Source: Streptomyces fumigatiscleroticus (GTDB taxonomy: Bacteria; Actinomycetota; Actinomycetes; Streptomycetales; Streptomycetaceae). From it: 64,000 bases of DNA. Location: the NCBI RefSeq assembly GCF_014647975.1, contig NZ_BMQF01000011.1, positions 1 through 64,000 of the forward strand, read 5' to 3'. Shown here piece by piece: positions 51,537 to 60,161 of the stretch. How positions within the stretch are numbered: the stretch's first letter is position 1; each line of letters opens with the position of its first letter. The notes under the pieces were generated by a model. The model was not told where the DNA came from and ran no database searches. It saw only the letters and a program-made list of their open reading frames with translations. The position numbers and the translations under genes were made by a program.

Positions 51537-52493
51537 ATGGGAACCAACGGACACGAACACGTGATTGAGGTCACCGACCTGCGGCGTGTGTACGGGGGCG
51601 GGTTCGAGGCGGTGCGCGGCATCGGTTTCTCGGTGCGCCGCGGGGAGATCTTCGCGCTGCTGGGCACCAACGGCGCCGGCAAGACCTCGACGGTGGAGCT
51701 GCTGGAGGGCCTGGCCCGCCCGGACGGCGGACGGGTGCGGGTGCTCGGGCACGATCCGTACACCGACCGGGCCGCCGTACGCCCGCGCACCGGCGTGATG
51801 CTCCAGGAGGGCGGGTTCCCGTCCGAGCTGACCGTCGCGGAGACCCTGCGGATGTGGGCGGCGTGCACCAGCGGGGCCCGTCCGCAGGGCGCGCTCGCGC
51901 GGGTCGGGCTGGCCTCGAAGGACGGCACCCGGGTGAAGCAGCTGTCCGGCGGCGAGCGGCGGCGGCTGGACCTGGCGCTGGCGCTGCTGGGCGAGCCCGA
52001 GGTGCTCTTCCTGGACGAGCCGACGACCGGGCTGGACGCCGAGGGGCGCCGCGACACCTGGGAGCTGGTGCGCGCGCTGCGCGACGGCGGTACGACGGTG
52101 CTGCTCACCACGCACTACCTGGAGGAGGCGGAGGCCCTCGCCGACCGGCTCGCGATCCTGCACGAGGGGCGCATCGCCGCCGCCGGGACCCCGGCCGAGG
52201 TGACCGCCGCCCAGCCCTCCCGGATCTCCTTCGAACTGCCCGCCGGGTACTTCCTGGGCGACCTGCCGCCGCTCGACGAGCTGGGGGTGTGCGACCACGA
52301 GACGGCGGGGCGGACCGTACGGCTGCGGACGCGGGAGCTGCAACGGGCGGCCACGCGGCTGCTGGTGTGGGCGGACGGCGCCGGGGTGGAGCTGCGCGGA
52401 CTGGACATGCGGTCGGCGTCGCTGGAGGAGGCGTTCCTGGGCATCGCGCAGGAGGCGTCGGCGGCCTCGCGGACGAAGGAGTACGCGGCATGA
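51537..52493 (+). CDS. ABC transporter ATP-binding protein
   Basis: The 318-residue subunit has Walker A GTNGAGKTS (43-51), the signature LSGGERRRLDLAL, Walker B VLFLDEPTTGLD and the switch His in LTTHYLEEAE, followed by a C-terminal domain common in drug/antibiotic (DrrA-type) exporters. It energises the permease encoded next, whose ATG overlaps its stop. The operon continues with a sensor kinase and response regulator, a layout typical for envelope-stress or antibiotic detoxification. ATG 51537 has GAGGG very close and GGAA further upstream. Confidence 0.92.
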   Translation: MGTNGHEHVIEVTDLRRVYGGGFEAVRGIGFSVRRGEIFALLGTNGAGKTSTVELLEGLARPDGGRVRVLGHDPYTDRAAVRPRTGVMLQEGGFPSELTVAETLRMWAACTSGARPQGALARVGLASKDGTRVKQLSGGERRRLDLALALLGEPEVLFLDEPTTGLDAEGRRDTWELVRALRDGGTTVLLTTHYLEEAEALADRLAILHEGRIAAAGTPAEVTAAQPSRISFELPAGYFLGDLPPLDELGVCDHETAGRTVRLRTRELQRAATRLLVWADGAGVELRGLDMRSASLEEAFLGIAQEASAASRTKEYAA

Positions 52494-53266
52494 GTACGAC
52501 GGCCACCACACCCGCGGGCCGGATGGCGGCCCTCGCCCGCGCCGAGCTGACGCTGCTCGGACGCAGCAGGGGAACGCTGGTCGCCGCCGTGTTCGTCCCG
52601 CTGGCGCTGCCGTTCAGCGTGCGGTCGGCGGTCGACGGGATGGAGGTGGAGAAGCACGGCCTGAGCGTCGGCACGGTGATCCTGCCCGCCGCGATCGGCT
52701 TCTCCCTGCTCTTCGCCGTCTACGCGGCGCTCACCGGCGTCTTCGTCACCCGGCGCGAGGAACTCGTCCTCAAACGGCTGCGCACCGGCGAGGTGCGGGA
52801 CGCGGAGATCCTCACCGGGTCCGCGCTGCCGGCCGTCACCACCGGGCTTCTCCAGTGCCTGCTGCTGACGGCGGGCTGCACCGTCCTGCTGGACATGCCC
52901 GCGCCGCACGCCCCCCACCTGGCCGTCGTCGGCCTGCTGACCGGGCTGGTGCTGTGCGCGGCCCTGGCGGCGCTCACCGCGGGCCTCACCAGGACCGCCG
53001 AGAGCGCCCAGGTCACCCCGATGCCGCTGATGCTCGTCTCGTTCATCGGCTCCGGGGTGACCGTCCCGCTGGAGGTGCTGCCCGACCAGCTGGCCTCGGT
53101 GTGCGAACTGCTGCCGCTGACGCCCGTCATCACGCTCGTACGGGGTGGCTGGACCGGCGCCCTGTCCGCGTCCGAGGCCCTGACCTCCGTGGTCACGGCG
53201 GTGGCCTGGACCGGGCTCGCGGTGTTTGCTGTACGGCGGTGGTTCCGGTGGGAGCCGCGGCGGTGA
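52490..53266 (+). CDS. ABC transporter permease (ABC-2 type)
   Basis: The 258-residue protein has about six membrane helices and the ABC-2 pattern: an N-terminal cytosolic helix (ARAELTLLGRSRGTLVAAVF), a large first loop and the VFVTRREELVLKRLRTGEV coupling region after the second helix. ATG 52490 overlaps the ATPase stop by four bases with GAAGGAG upstream. Together the two form an exporter; the substrate is unknown. It overlaps or abuts the kinase gene that follows. Confidence 0.9.
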   Translation: MSTTATTPAGRMAALARAELTLLGRSRGTLVAAVFVPLALPFSVRSAVDGMEVEKHGLSVGTVILPAAIGFSLLFAVYAALTGVFVTRREELVLKRLRTGEVRDAEILTGSALPAVTTGLLQCLLLTAGCTVLLDMPAPHAPHLAVVGLLTGLVLCAALAALTAGLTRTAESAQVTPMPLMLVSFIGSGVTVPLEVLPDQLASVCELLPLTPVITLVRGGWTGALSASEALTSVVTAVAWTGLAVFAVRRWFRWEPRR

Positions 53267-54555
53267 GCAACGGGGAGGGGGCGCGGATGCGCAGACCCGG
53301 GGGCTGGTGGCGGGGGAAGAGCACACCGGCGAAGGTCGAGACGTACACGCGGTGGTCGCTGTACTCGTTCGCGCTGGTCGAGATCGGCTGGCTCGGTCCG
53401 CTCTCCTTCGGCGACCTGCCGCTGCCGCTCGCCTCGGGCCTGCTGGCCGCGCTGACCGCGCACGCCGCGCTGGGCATGGTCACGGCCGCCCGGTCGCTGG
53501 ACTGGACGCGGGGCCGCAGGGAGCAGCCCGTGCGGCTTCTGCTGACGTACGGGGTGCTCACCGTCGCCCTCGCCATGACGGCGCTCGGCCTGCTGCTGCG
53601 CGTGACGGACGGCACCGGCCAGGAGAACAGCGCGGCCCGCATCGCCGTCGTCCTCTTCGTGGGCGTGCTGATGGTCGGCGCCGGCAATGTCACCCTCGGG
53701 CTGCGCAGCCGCCGCCGGGTGGTCGCCTCCGTCTTCGGTGCCGCCCTGGGTGCCGGTACGGCCTCACTGCCCTTCGGCATGCCGGGGCCCGCCGCGCTGG
53801 TCACCTCGGTGACCGTGCTCTTCGCCACCGGTGTCTTCGCCGTCACGGCCGCCTTCTCGGTCTGGATGCTCCATGCCGTCTACGAGCTCGACGAGGCCCG
53901 CGAGACCCGGGCCCGGCTCGCCGTCGCCGAGGAGCGGCTGCGGTTCGGGCGGGATCTGCACGACGTGATGGGGCGGAACCTGGCCGTGATCGCGCTCAAG
54001 AGCGAACTGGCGGTGCAGCTGGCCCAGCGGGGCCGGCCGGAGGCCGTGGCGCAGATGACCGAGGTGCAGCGGCTGGCGCAGGAGGCGCAGCGGGAGGTGC
54101 GCGAGGTCGTGCGCGGCTATCGCGAGGCCGACCTCGGCGCGGAACTGACGGGTGCGCGGGGTGTGCTGGGCGCGGCCGGGATCGACTGCACGGTCACCGG
54201 ATCGGCCGCCGGGCTGCCGGCGCCGGTGCGGTCGGCGCTGGGCTGGGTGGTCCGGGAGGCGGCCACCAATGTCCTGCGGCACGGGGACGCCCGGCGGTGC
54301 ACCGTGGGGCTGGATGTGTCGAAGGAACGTGTGGTGCTGTCCGTGGAGAACGACGGGGCGCCGCAGGAGAGCGGTGGCACCGGCCCCGGGTCCGGGTCCG
54401 GGCTCGCCGGGCTGCGGGAGCGGCTGGCGGAGCTCGGCGGCACGCTGCGGGCCGGGCCCGCCGGACCGGGGCGGTTCCGGCTCAGCGCCGAGATCCCGCT
54501 GCCGCCGGCCGCCGTACCCTCCGTCCCCCGTCCTGTGAGCGAGGTCACTTCATGA
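53263..54555 (+). CDS. Two-component sensor histidine kinase (NarL/DesK type)
   Basis: The roughly 430-residue kinase has about five membrane helices (about 30-185), then a HisKA_3 dimerisation region with phospho-acceptor His in RFGRDLHDVMGRNLAV and a HATPase_c domain (VVREAATNVLRHG, GSGSGLAGLRERLAELGG). GTG 53263 overlaps the permease stop (GTGA) and is taken as start; ATG 53287 behind GGGGAGGGGG is equally plausible. It overlaps the response-regulator start by four bases (ATGA), so the operon is translationally coupled. Confidence 0.9.
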   Translation: MSNGEGARMRRPGGWWRGKSTPAKVETYTRWSLYSFALVEIGWLGPLSFGDLPLPLASGLLAALTAHAALGMVTAARSLDWTRGRREQPVRLLLTYGVLTVALAMTALGLLLRVTDGTGQENSAARIAVVLFVGVLMVGAGNVTLGLRSRRRVVASVFGAALGAGTASLPFGMPGPAALVTSVTVLFATGVFAVTAAFSVWMLHAVYELDEARETRARLAVAEERLRFGRDLHDVMGRNLAVIALKSELAVQLAQRGRPEAVAQMTEVQRLAQEAQREVREVVRGYREADLGAELTGARGVLGAAGIDCTVTGSAAGLPAPVRSALGWVVREAATNVLRHGDARRCTVGLDVSKERVVLSVENDGAPQESGGTGPGSGSGLAGLRERLAELGGTLRAGPAGPGRFRLSAEIPLPPAAVPSVPRPVSEVTS

Positions 54556-55172
54556 CAGTCCCCTGGCCGGTCCGGCTGCTGCTCGCCGACGACGAGCACC
54601 TCATCCGCGGGGCGCTCGCCGCCCTGCTGTCGCTGGAGGACGACCTGCTGGTCGTCGCCGAGGCGGCCAGCGGCCCGGAAGCGCTCGCGATGGCCCGGGC
54701 GCACGCGCCCGACGTCGCCGTACTGGATCTCCAGATGCCCGGCGCGGACGGTGTGAAGGTCGCCACATCCCTGCGGGCCGAACTGCCCGGCTGCCGGGTG
54801 CTGATCGTGACCAGCCACGGCCGGCCCGGGCATCTGAAGCGGGCGCTCGCCGCCGGGGTGCGCGGGTTCGTGCCGAAGACCGTCAGCGCCCAGCGGCTCG
54901 CGGAGATCATTCGCACCGTGCACGCCGGAAACCGTTACGTCGACCCGGAATTGGCCGCCGACGCCATCTCCTCCGGCGACTCGCCGCTGACCGCGCGGGA
55001 GGCGGAGGTGCTGGATCTGGCCGCCGACGGGGCGCCCGTCGCGGAGATCGCCGAACGGGCCGCGCTGTCCCCGGGCACCGTACGGAACTATCTGTCGTCG
55101 GCCGTGACCAAACTGGGCGTGGAGAACCGTCATGCCGCGGTGCGTCTCGCGCGCGAACGAGGTTGGGTATAG
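54552..55172 (+). CDS. LuxR/NarL-family response regulator
   Basis: The 206-residue protein has a receiver domain (acidic pocket LLADDEH, phospho-Asp in VAVLDLQMPG, Lys in VPKTV) and a C-terminal LuxR-type helix-turn-helix (LTAREAEVLDLAADGAPVAE; SPGTVRNYLSSAVTKLGVEN). It is the partner of the upstream kinase and probably binds the TGACA-TT-TGTCA element in front of the operon. Its stop codon lies within a TATAGT -10-like box for the tRNA-Gly gene that starts 23 bases later. Confidence 0.93.
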   Translation: MTVPWPVRLLLADDEHLIRGALAALLSLEDDLLVVAEAASGPEALAMARAHAPDVAVLDLQMPGADGVKVATSLRAELPGCRVLIVTSHGRPGHLKRALAAGVRGFVPKTVSAQRLAEIIRTVHAGNRYVDPELAADAISSGDSPLTAREAEVLDLAADGAPVAEIAERAALSPGTVRNYLSSAVTKLGVENRHAAVRLARERGWV

Positions 55173-55194
55173 TGGCTCTCGCGCCACGCGCAAC

Positions 55195-55267
55195 GCGGAC
55201 GTAGCTCAGTTGGTAGAGCGCAACCTTGCCAAGGTTGAGGTCGCGAGTTCGAGCCTCGTCGTCCGCT
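55195..55267 (+). tRNA. tRNA-Gly (GCC), copy 2
   Basis: Identical to the tRNA at 51304-51376 over its full 73 bases, starting 23 bases after the response-regulator gene. Its probable -10 box (TATAGT) overlaps the end of that gene. Confidence 0.96.
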
Positions 55268-55272
55268 CGGGA

Positions 55273-55306
55273 GAGAAACCCCGGTCCCTTCGGACCGGGG
55301 TTTCTC
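55273..55306 (+). terminator. Terminator of tRNA-Gly(GCC) copy 2
   Basis: GAGAAACCCCGGTCC (55273-55287) and GGACCGGGGTTTCTC (55292-55306) form a perfect 15-bp stem. It differs from the copy-1 terminator by a few compensated bases. It can also serve convergent purC. Confidence 0.85.
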
Positions 55307-55311
55307 CGTGT

Positions 55312-56211
55312 TCACGACCAGGTGGTGCCCGTCAGACGCTCGTACGCCTCCACGTACTTGGCGCGGGTGGCGTCCACCACCCGCCGCGGCAGCGGGGGCG
55401 GCGGCTGCTCGCTCCGGCGGTCCCAGCCGGACTCCGGCGAGGTCAGCCAGTCCCGGACGTACTGCTTGTCGTACGACGGCTGCGCCCGGCCCGGTTCCCA
55501 CTGGTCGGCCGGCCAGAAGCGGGAGGAGTCCGGGGTGAGCACCTCGTCGGCGAGGACCAGCCGGTCGTCCTCGAAGCCGAACTCGAACTTGGTGTCGGCC
55601 AGGATGATGCCCCGGTCGCGGGCGATGTCGCGGGCGCGCGAGTACACCGCGAGGGTCGCCTGGCGCAGCTGGGCCGCGGTCTCCGCGCCGACCTGGCGGG
55701 CGACCTCCTCGTAGGAGACGTTCTCGTCGTGCTCGCCGACCTCCGCCTTGGTGGCCGGGGTGAAGATCGGGGCGGGCAGCTCGGAGCCGTCGACCAGGCC
55801 CTCGGGCAGGGCGAGGCCGCAGACCGTGCGGGACTCGTCGTACTCCGCCAGGCCCGAGCCGGTGAGGTAGCCGCGGGCCACGCACTCCACGGGGACCATC
55901 CGCAGCGACTTGCAGACGAGCGTGCGGCCCGCCCAGTCGGCGGGGGCGCCCGCGGGCAGCTCGGTGCTCAGGACGTGGTTGGGGACCAGGTCGGCGAGCC
56001 GGTCGAACCACCACAGGGACAGCTGGGTGAGGATCCGGCCCTTGTCCGGGATCTCGGTCGGCAGCACCCAGTCGTAGGCGGACAGACGGTCGCTGGCGAC
56101 CATCACGAGGTCGCCCGCCTCGTTGCGGTACAGCTCGCGCACCTTGCCGGTGTGCAGATGCACCAGACCCGGGACCTGGGCGGGCTCGGGCTTTTCGACG
56201 AATCCGGACAC
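55312..56211 (-). CDS. purC: Phosphoribosylaminoimidazole-succinocarboxamide (SAICAR) synthase
   Basis: The 299-residue enzyme condenses CAIR with aspartate using ATP. Recognisable blocks are LVHLHTGKVRELYRNEAGDL, SDRLSAYDWVLPTEIPDKG, VPVECVARGYLTGSGLAEY, FEFGFEDDRLVLADEVLTPD and SYDKQYVRDWL. GTG 56211 has GGGGAGG four bases upstream. It converges on the tRNA-Gly copy and stands apart from the other purine genes, with its own promoter region. Confidence 0.97.
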   Translation of the reverse strand: MSGFVEKPEPAQVPGLVHLHTGKVRELYRNEAGDLVMVASDRLSAYDWVLPTEIPDKGRILTQLSLWWFDRLADLVPNHVLSTELPAGAPADWAGRTLVCKSLRMVPVECVARGYLTGSGLAEYDESRTVCGLALPEGLVDGSELPAPIFTPATKAEVGEHDENVSYEEVARQVGAETAAQLRQATLAVYSRARDIARDRGIILADTKFEFGFEDDRLVLADEVLTPDSSRFWPADQWEPGRAQPSYDKQYVRDWLTSPESGWDRRSEQPPPPLPRRVVDATRAKYVEAYERLTGTTWS

Positions 56212-56294
56212 GGTTCCTCCCCGTGGTTCTGTACAGTGGCTCGATTCTCCCGTATGCGGGGATCGGTGGCGGTCCGGGGTGGCCGCGGCCGGCG

Positions 56295-57785
56295 TCAGTC
56301 GCGTTTGCAGATGCGGTCGAGAAGATTGGCCGTGGCCCGCTGGACACGGGGATCCACATGGCCGGGGCGGTCCAGGGCCGGGGACCAGGCGAACGTGCCG
56401 GACGCGAACACCCAGGCGCCGGAGGGCGCGCGGTAGAGAGACGTTTCCTGATGACGGGGGACGCCTTCGGCGTCGAGGTACGGGGAGTGCGACAGCAGGA
56501 CGCGCTCCTCGTGACCGGGCAGCGGGGTGCGCGGGAAGTAACGGTCCGCCTCGCCGGCCACCAGACCGTCGAGCTCGTCGCCCTCTCCCGCGCCGGTGGC
56601 CTCCCACAGCCAGTGGCCGGCGTTGCGGACGACCAGCGGATGCGGTTCGGGGACGCGGCCCGCGTACTGGATCCCGATCAGTTGCTGCTCCGCCCGGTCG
56701 ATCTCCCGCCAGAGCACCGGCCGGCCCGGGCCCTGGCGCTTGCGGCAGGTCAGCAGGCGGTCCTGGACGCCGGACGGCGAAGGGCCCAGCTCCGCCTGCC
56801 AGTACATGGTGTTGGCGGAGAGGAAGACCAGGGAGGTGCCGTGGTCGCGGGCGCTCTCCACGGTGTCGCGCATGGCGGTCGTCCAGTACTCGTCGTGACC
56901 GGGGAAGACCAGGCCGCGGTAGCACGTGGGGTCGATACGGCCGGCGTGCAGATCACGGGCGTCGGCGTAGGCGAGGTCGTAGCCGTAGCGCTCGGCCCAG
57001 CGGATGAAGTCGTAGGCGTGACCGACGTGCAGCGGGAGTCCGGCTCCCGCGTACGGGCGGTCGAAGGAGACGGTGGTCGCGGCGTCCGGCTCGCCGAGCA
57101 GCCGGCCGTCCTCGTCCCAGGCGTGGTAGAGACTGGCCCCGGTCCGGCCGTCCTCCGGATACAGGTTGTACGCCTGCCAGGTGATGTCCGGCAGGAGCAG
57201 CAGGAGGTCCGCCGGGTGATGGTCGCGGACGGTGAAGGGGACGTGGGAGCGGTAGCCGTCGGCGGTGGTGAGGACGGCCACGTACGCGCCGATGTTCCAG
57301 TACGAGGGGACCTGGAGCCGCCAGGACAGCCACCAGTGGTGGCAGGAGACCGTGCGGTCGGCGGTGAGCGGCGGGGGCTGGACGATGCCGGAGAGCCGGG
57401 GGCTGGTGGTGATCTTCGCGGCGCCGTCGCCGCCGTAGTGGCCGATGCGGTAGATGTCGACGCCGAACTGCTGGGGCGGATCGACGGTGACATGGAAGTC
57501 GAGGGCCTCACCGGGGGCGACCGCCCCGCTGGAGGCGAACCCCTTGATCTGCCGGTGGACGTCGTCGGCCGCGCGGGGGCCGCCGGGCGGCCGGGCGGCG
57601 CGGGTCCGGTGGCCGCCGCCGTCGAGGGCCGAGTCGGTGTCCACGTACCAGGGAACGACCTGGCCGGTGTCGTCGAAATACGTCTCGCCGCCACGGAGCC
57701 ACGGGAGGGGGCCCTGCCCGAAGGGGTCCGTCACGCCGTGCGCGAGTGCTCCCGACTCCCAGCGCCGGATGTGCTGCGACCTCAT
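56295..57785 (-). CDS. N,N-dimethylformamidase-beta-like protein
   Basis: The 496-residue protein resembles the large-subunit domain of N,N-dimethylformamidase: blocks such as FGVDIYRIGHYGGDGAAKI, QVPSYWNIGAYVAVLTTADG, DITWQAYNLYPEDGRTG, LVFPGHDEYWTTAMRDTVES and LVFLSANTMYWQAEL. No signal peptide is visible. It may be an amidohydrolase or carbohydrate-related protein; the substrate is unclear. ATG 57785 has GGAGGGGAG six bases upstream, a very strong ribosome-binding site. It is 83 bp upstream of purC on the same strand. Confidence 0.75.
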   Translation of the reverse strand: MRSQHIRRWESGALAHGVTDPFGQGPLPWLRGGETYFDDTGQVVPWYVDTDSALDGGGHRTRAARPPGGPRAADDVHRQIKGFASSGAVAPGEALDFHVTVDPPQQFGVDIYRIGHYGGDGAAKITTSPRLSGIVQPPPLTADRTVSCHHWWLSWRLQVPSYWNIGAYVAVLTTADGYRSHVPFTVRDHHPADLLLLLPDITWQAYNLYPEDGRTGASLYHAWDEDGRLLGEPDAATTVSFDRPYAGAGLPLHVGHAYDFIRWAERYGYDLAYADARDLHAGRIDPTCYRGLVFPGHDEYWTTAMRDTVESARDHGTSLVFLSANTMYWQAELGPSPSGVQDRLLTCRKRQGPGRPVLWREIDRAEQQLIGIQYAGRVPEPHPLVVRNAGHWLWEATGAGEGDELDGLVAGEADRYFPRTPLPGHEERVLLSHSPYLDAEGVPRHQETSLYRAPSGAWVFASGTFAWSPALDRPGHVDPRVQRATANLLDRICKRD

Positions 57786-58112
57786 TGGTCACTCCCCTCC
57801 CGCGTCCCCCGTGCCGAGTCTCGTGGGCCGGTCATGCCGGTCATGCCGGCCACAACGGTCATGCCGATCGCGTCAAATCTGTCAAATCTGTCGGATCTGT
57901 CGGATCTGTTGGTTCGGCCGGTTCCGTCGGTCGTGCGTCGCGAGATCTCGTCATGAACGCGAACGGTCTCAGCACATCACATAACGCACGCATACTGTCA
58001 CTACTCGTTGCGGATTAGCCGAAAGTGGAACTGGCCGCTCCGTTTCCGGAAGCCGTCATGTCGAAATGTCGGGATGTCGGGATGTGGGGGTGGAACGTCG
58101 AGCCGGTGACCG
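57786..58112. other. Intergenic region with several short tandem repeats
   Basis: No gene is convincing in these 327 bp. Repeats include GGTCATGCC units (about 57829-57864), a 9-bp array TCAAATCTG x2 then TCGGATCTG x2 (57873-57908), and ATGTCGGG-type units (about 58056-58085). The AT-richer centre (57960-58020) may hold the promoter for the upstream-facing gene. Confidence 0.6.
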
Positions 58113-59900
58113 TCAGACCAGACGTACCGGCTTCTCCGGGCGTATCCCCAGTTCGGTCAGCCAGGCCCGCAGCGGGTCCGGGTCGCCTCGCTCGACGAGG
58201 CTGAGGACCCTGGGGGTCAGATCCGCCGCCCGCTCGCCGTCGACCAGGAGGGACGGACCGTCCAGCCAGTCCAGGGCCGGCGTCGCGCCGGAGGTGTCCG
58301 CGGCGGCGCAGCACACCATCGCCGTGATGTGGTCGGTGAGGACCTCACGGGCGGTGCGCGGAGCTTGCAGGGGGAACAGGGGGAGCGCTCGGTCGTCCCA
58401 CAGGACGCTGTCGCAGGCGGCCTGACCGGCGGGCACGTCGGGCGCCGCGGACCCGGCGGCCGGTGCCGCCGACGCCTCCTCGCGGGCCAGCTCGGCGCTG
58501 AGCCTGGCGGCGAGGGCGGCGCTGCGGGCGGTGGTGCCGGACAGCTCCTCCTCGTCCTCCCCCGGCGCCGGGCCGCGCGCTGCCGGCCGGGCGCCGGTCG
58601 CGGGAACCGGGTCCGTGAGATGGTCCAGCACGCGGGCCAGGGTGGGCCCGCCGGCGTCACAGGCGGCGCTCCCGGCGGTGCGGCGGACACCCAGGGCGTC
58701 CAGGGCCCGGTGCAGACGGGCCGCGTCGGTGCGCCAGGTACGGTCCACGACCTCTTCCGGGTACTCCTGCCACTCCACCGGGGACCAGTCCGGGCCGGAC
58801 TCGGCCGGGCCGCCGTGGAAGAGACGGGCGGCCAGGAGGGAGACCGCCTCGTCCACCGCGCCGGGCTCCTCCAGCAGGTCACAGGCGGGACGCTCGCCCA
58901 GACGGGAGGCGAAGCCCTCGGCCAGCCGGTCGCGGCGGGACAGCTCGGTGAGGGCCGCGACGACCCCCGCATCCAGCCGGGAGGGCCAGCGGCCCATCCG
59001 CCAGGCGGGCAGCGCCACCCGGGTCAGCAGCCGGTCCCAGCCCGCGTACGCCAGGCCCACCTGCTCCTGGGCGACGATCCGCAGACCGTAGTCCACAGCC
59101 TGTGCACGCTCGGCGGCCGCGGCCGCGACCCCGCGCTCCATCTCGGCGGCGTGCACACGGCAGCCGCGCAGCAGGAGCCGGGAGACCCAGCCGAGCCCGG
59201 CGCACACCATGCGGAACAGGCGGCAGCGGCTGCCGCTGGCGGACACCGCCACCGCGGCGTCCAGACCCCGGACGAAACGGCGGGCCGCCGCTATGTCCGG
59301 GTGGGCGGACGGACCCGTACCGGCGACGACCGGCGCGAGGACCGCGCGCAGCTCGCCCACGCGCATCCACCACAGGAAGGGGGAGCCGATGACGAGGACC
59401 GGCGCGGCAGCCGTACGGCGGTAGGCCCGCCCGTCCGCGTCCGCCGGCTCCTCCTGCTCCTGCGGCGGGGGGGCGTGGGCCGGATGAGTGCGGTCCTCCA
59501 GCCAGCTGTCGCAGTCCGGGGTGAGCGCTATGGCGGACGGGGCCGGTACGTCGAGACGGTCGGCGAGGTCGCGCACCAACCGGTACAGGTCGGGCGCCGA
59601 CTCCTCGGCGATCACCACCGTCGGGGTGACCGCGGGCCGGGCCCGCGCGACGACCACGGCGACACCACCGGCGGCGAGCAGGACGAGCAGGGCCAGTGCG
59701 GTCACGGCCCACCGGGCGGCGTCCCAGCCCCGGCCCGTGAGATGACCGGACCAGGCGCCCGAGAGCAGGATGACGGCGGCGGCCGCGGGCAGCAGGGCGA
59801 CGGCCAGGGCACGGCTTCGGACGCGCAGTACGGCCAGCGCCCTGGCGCGCGCCGTCTGCGCGCCCGCCTCCACACCCATACCGGTCACGACGGGACTCAT
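58113..59900 (-). CDS. sarA: SarA-like membrane protein with degenerate M48-like region
   Basis: The roughly 595-residue protein has two N-terminal membrane helices (about 35-85). A region then resembles M48/HtpX peptidases (APDLYRLVRDLADRLDVPAP; VLVIGSPFLWWMRVGELRAV), but where HExxH is expected the sequence reads LAPVVAG. The remainder is cytosolic and Ala-rich. By position between the DMFase-like gene and purD it matches the S. coelicolor sarA locus, reported to affect sporulation and antibiotic production; that link is from memory. ATG 59900 directly follows GAGGGG, so the start is uncertain. Confidence 0.65.
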   Translation of the reverse strand: MSPVVTGMGVEAGAQTARARALAVLRVRSRALAVALLPAAAAVILLSGAWSGHLTGRGWDAARWAVTALALLVLLAAGGVAVVVARARPAVTPTVVIAEESAPDLYRLVRDLADRLDVPAPSAIALTPDCDSWLEDRTHPAHAPPPQEQEEPADADGRAYRRTAAAPVLVIGSPFLWWMRVGELRAVLAPVVAGTGPSAHPDIAAARRFVRGLDAAVAVSASGSRCRLFRMVCAGLGWVSRLLLRGCRVHAAEMERGVAAAAAERAQAVDYGLRIVAQEQVGLAYAGWDRLLTRVALPAWRMGRWPSRLDAGVVAALTELSRRDRLAEGFASRLGERPACDLLEEPGAVDEAVSLLAARLFHGGPAESGPDWSPVEWQEYPEEVVDRTWRTDAARLHRALDALGVRRTAGSAACDAGGPTLARVLDHLTDPVPATGARPAARGPAPGEDEEELSGTTARSAALAARLSAELAREEASAAPAAGSAAPDVPAGQAACDSVLWDDRALPLFPLQAPRTAREVLTDHITAMVCCAAADTSGATPALDWLDGPSLLVDGERAADLTPRVLSLVERGDPDPLRAWLTELGIRPEKPVRLV

Positions 59901-59952
59901 CCCCTCACTGATCGTCCTGTCCCTGCCCTGGTGTTGCTCACTCCCCCACTGT

Positions 59953-59994
59953 GGCACTCGTCACTGACATCGCAATGTCGGTGGGCCAAGTGCC
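59953..59994. promoter_or_regulatory. Nested dyad upstream of the sarA-like gene
   Basis: An inner dyad CACTGACAT-CGCA-ATGTCGGTG (59962-59983, one mismatch) is enclosed by GGCACT (59953-59958) and AGTGCC (59989-59994). The 42-bp structure lies about 50 bases upstream of the gene and is operator-like. Confidence 0.5.
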
Positions 59995-60106
59995 GGAACG
60001 CTTGCGCCGCACCCTAGTTGGGGCCTCGGCCCCCGTCAGCCGGATGGGCCATCGGTCACTCGATGGAATGGCTTTGGGGAAAGCTGGATGACGTACAGCA
60101 AGGATG

Positions 60107-60134
60107 AGGCCCCGGATTGTGACGTCCGGGGCCT
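60107..60134 (-). terminator. Terminator of purD
   Basis: AGGCCCCGGA (60107-60116) and TCCGGGGCCT (60125-60134) form a perfect 10-bp stem about 30 bases beyond the purD stop. Confidence 0.75.
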
Positions 60135-60161
60135 GAGTGTCGTGCGTAACGGTCGGCGGCG

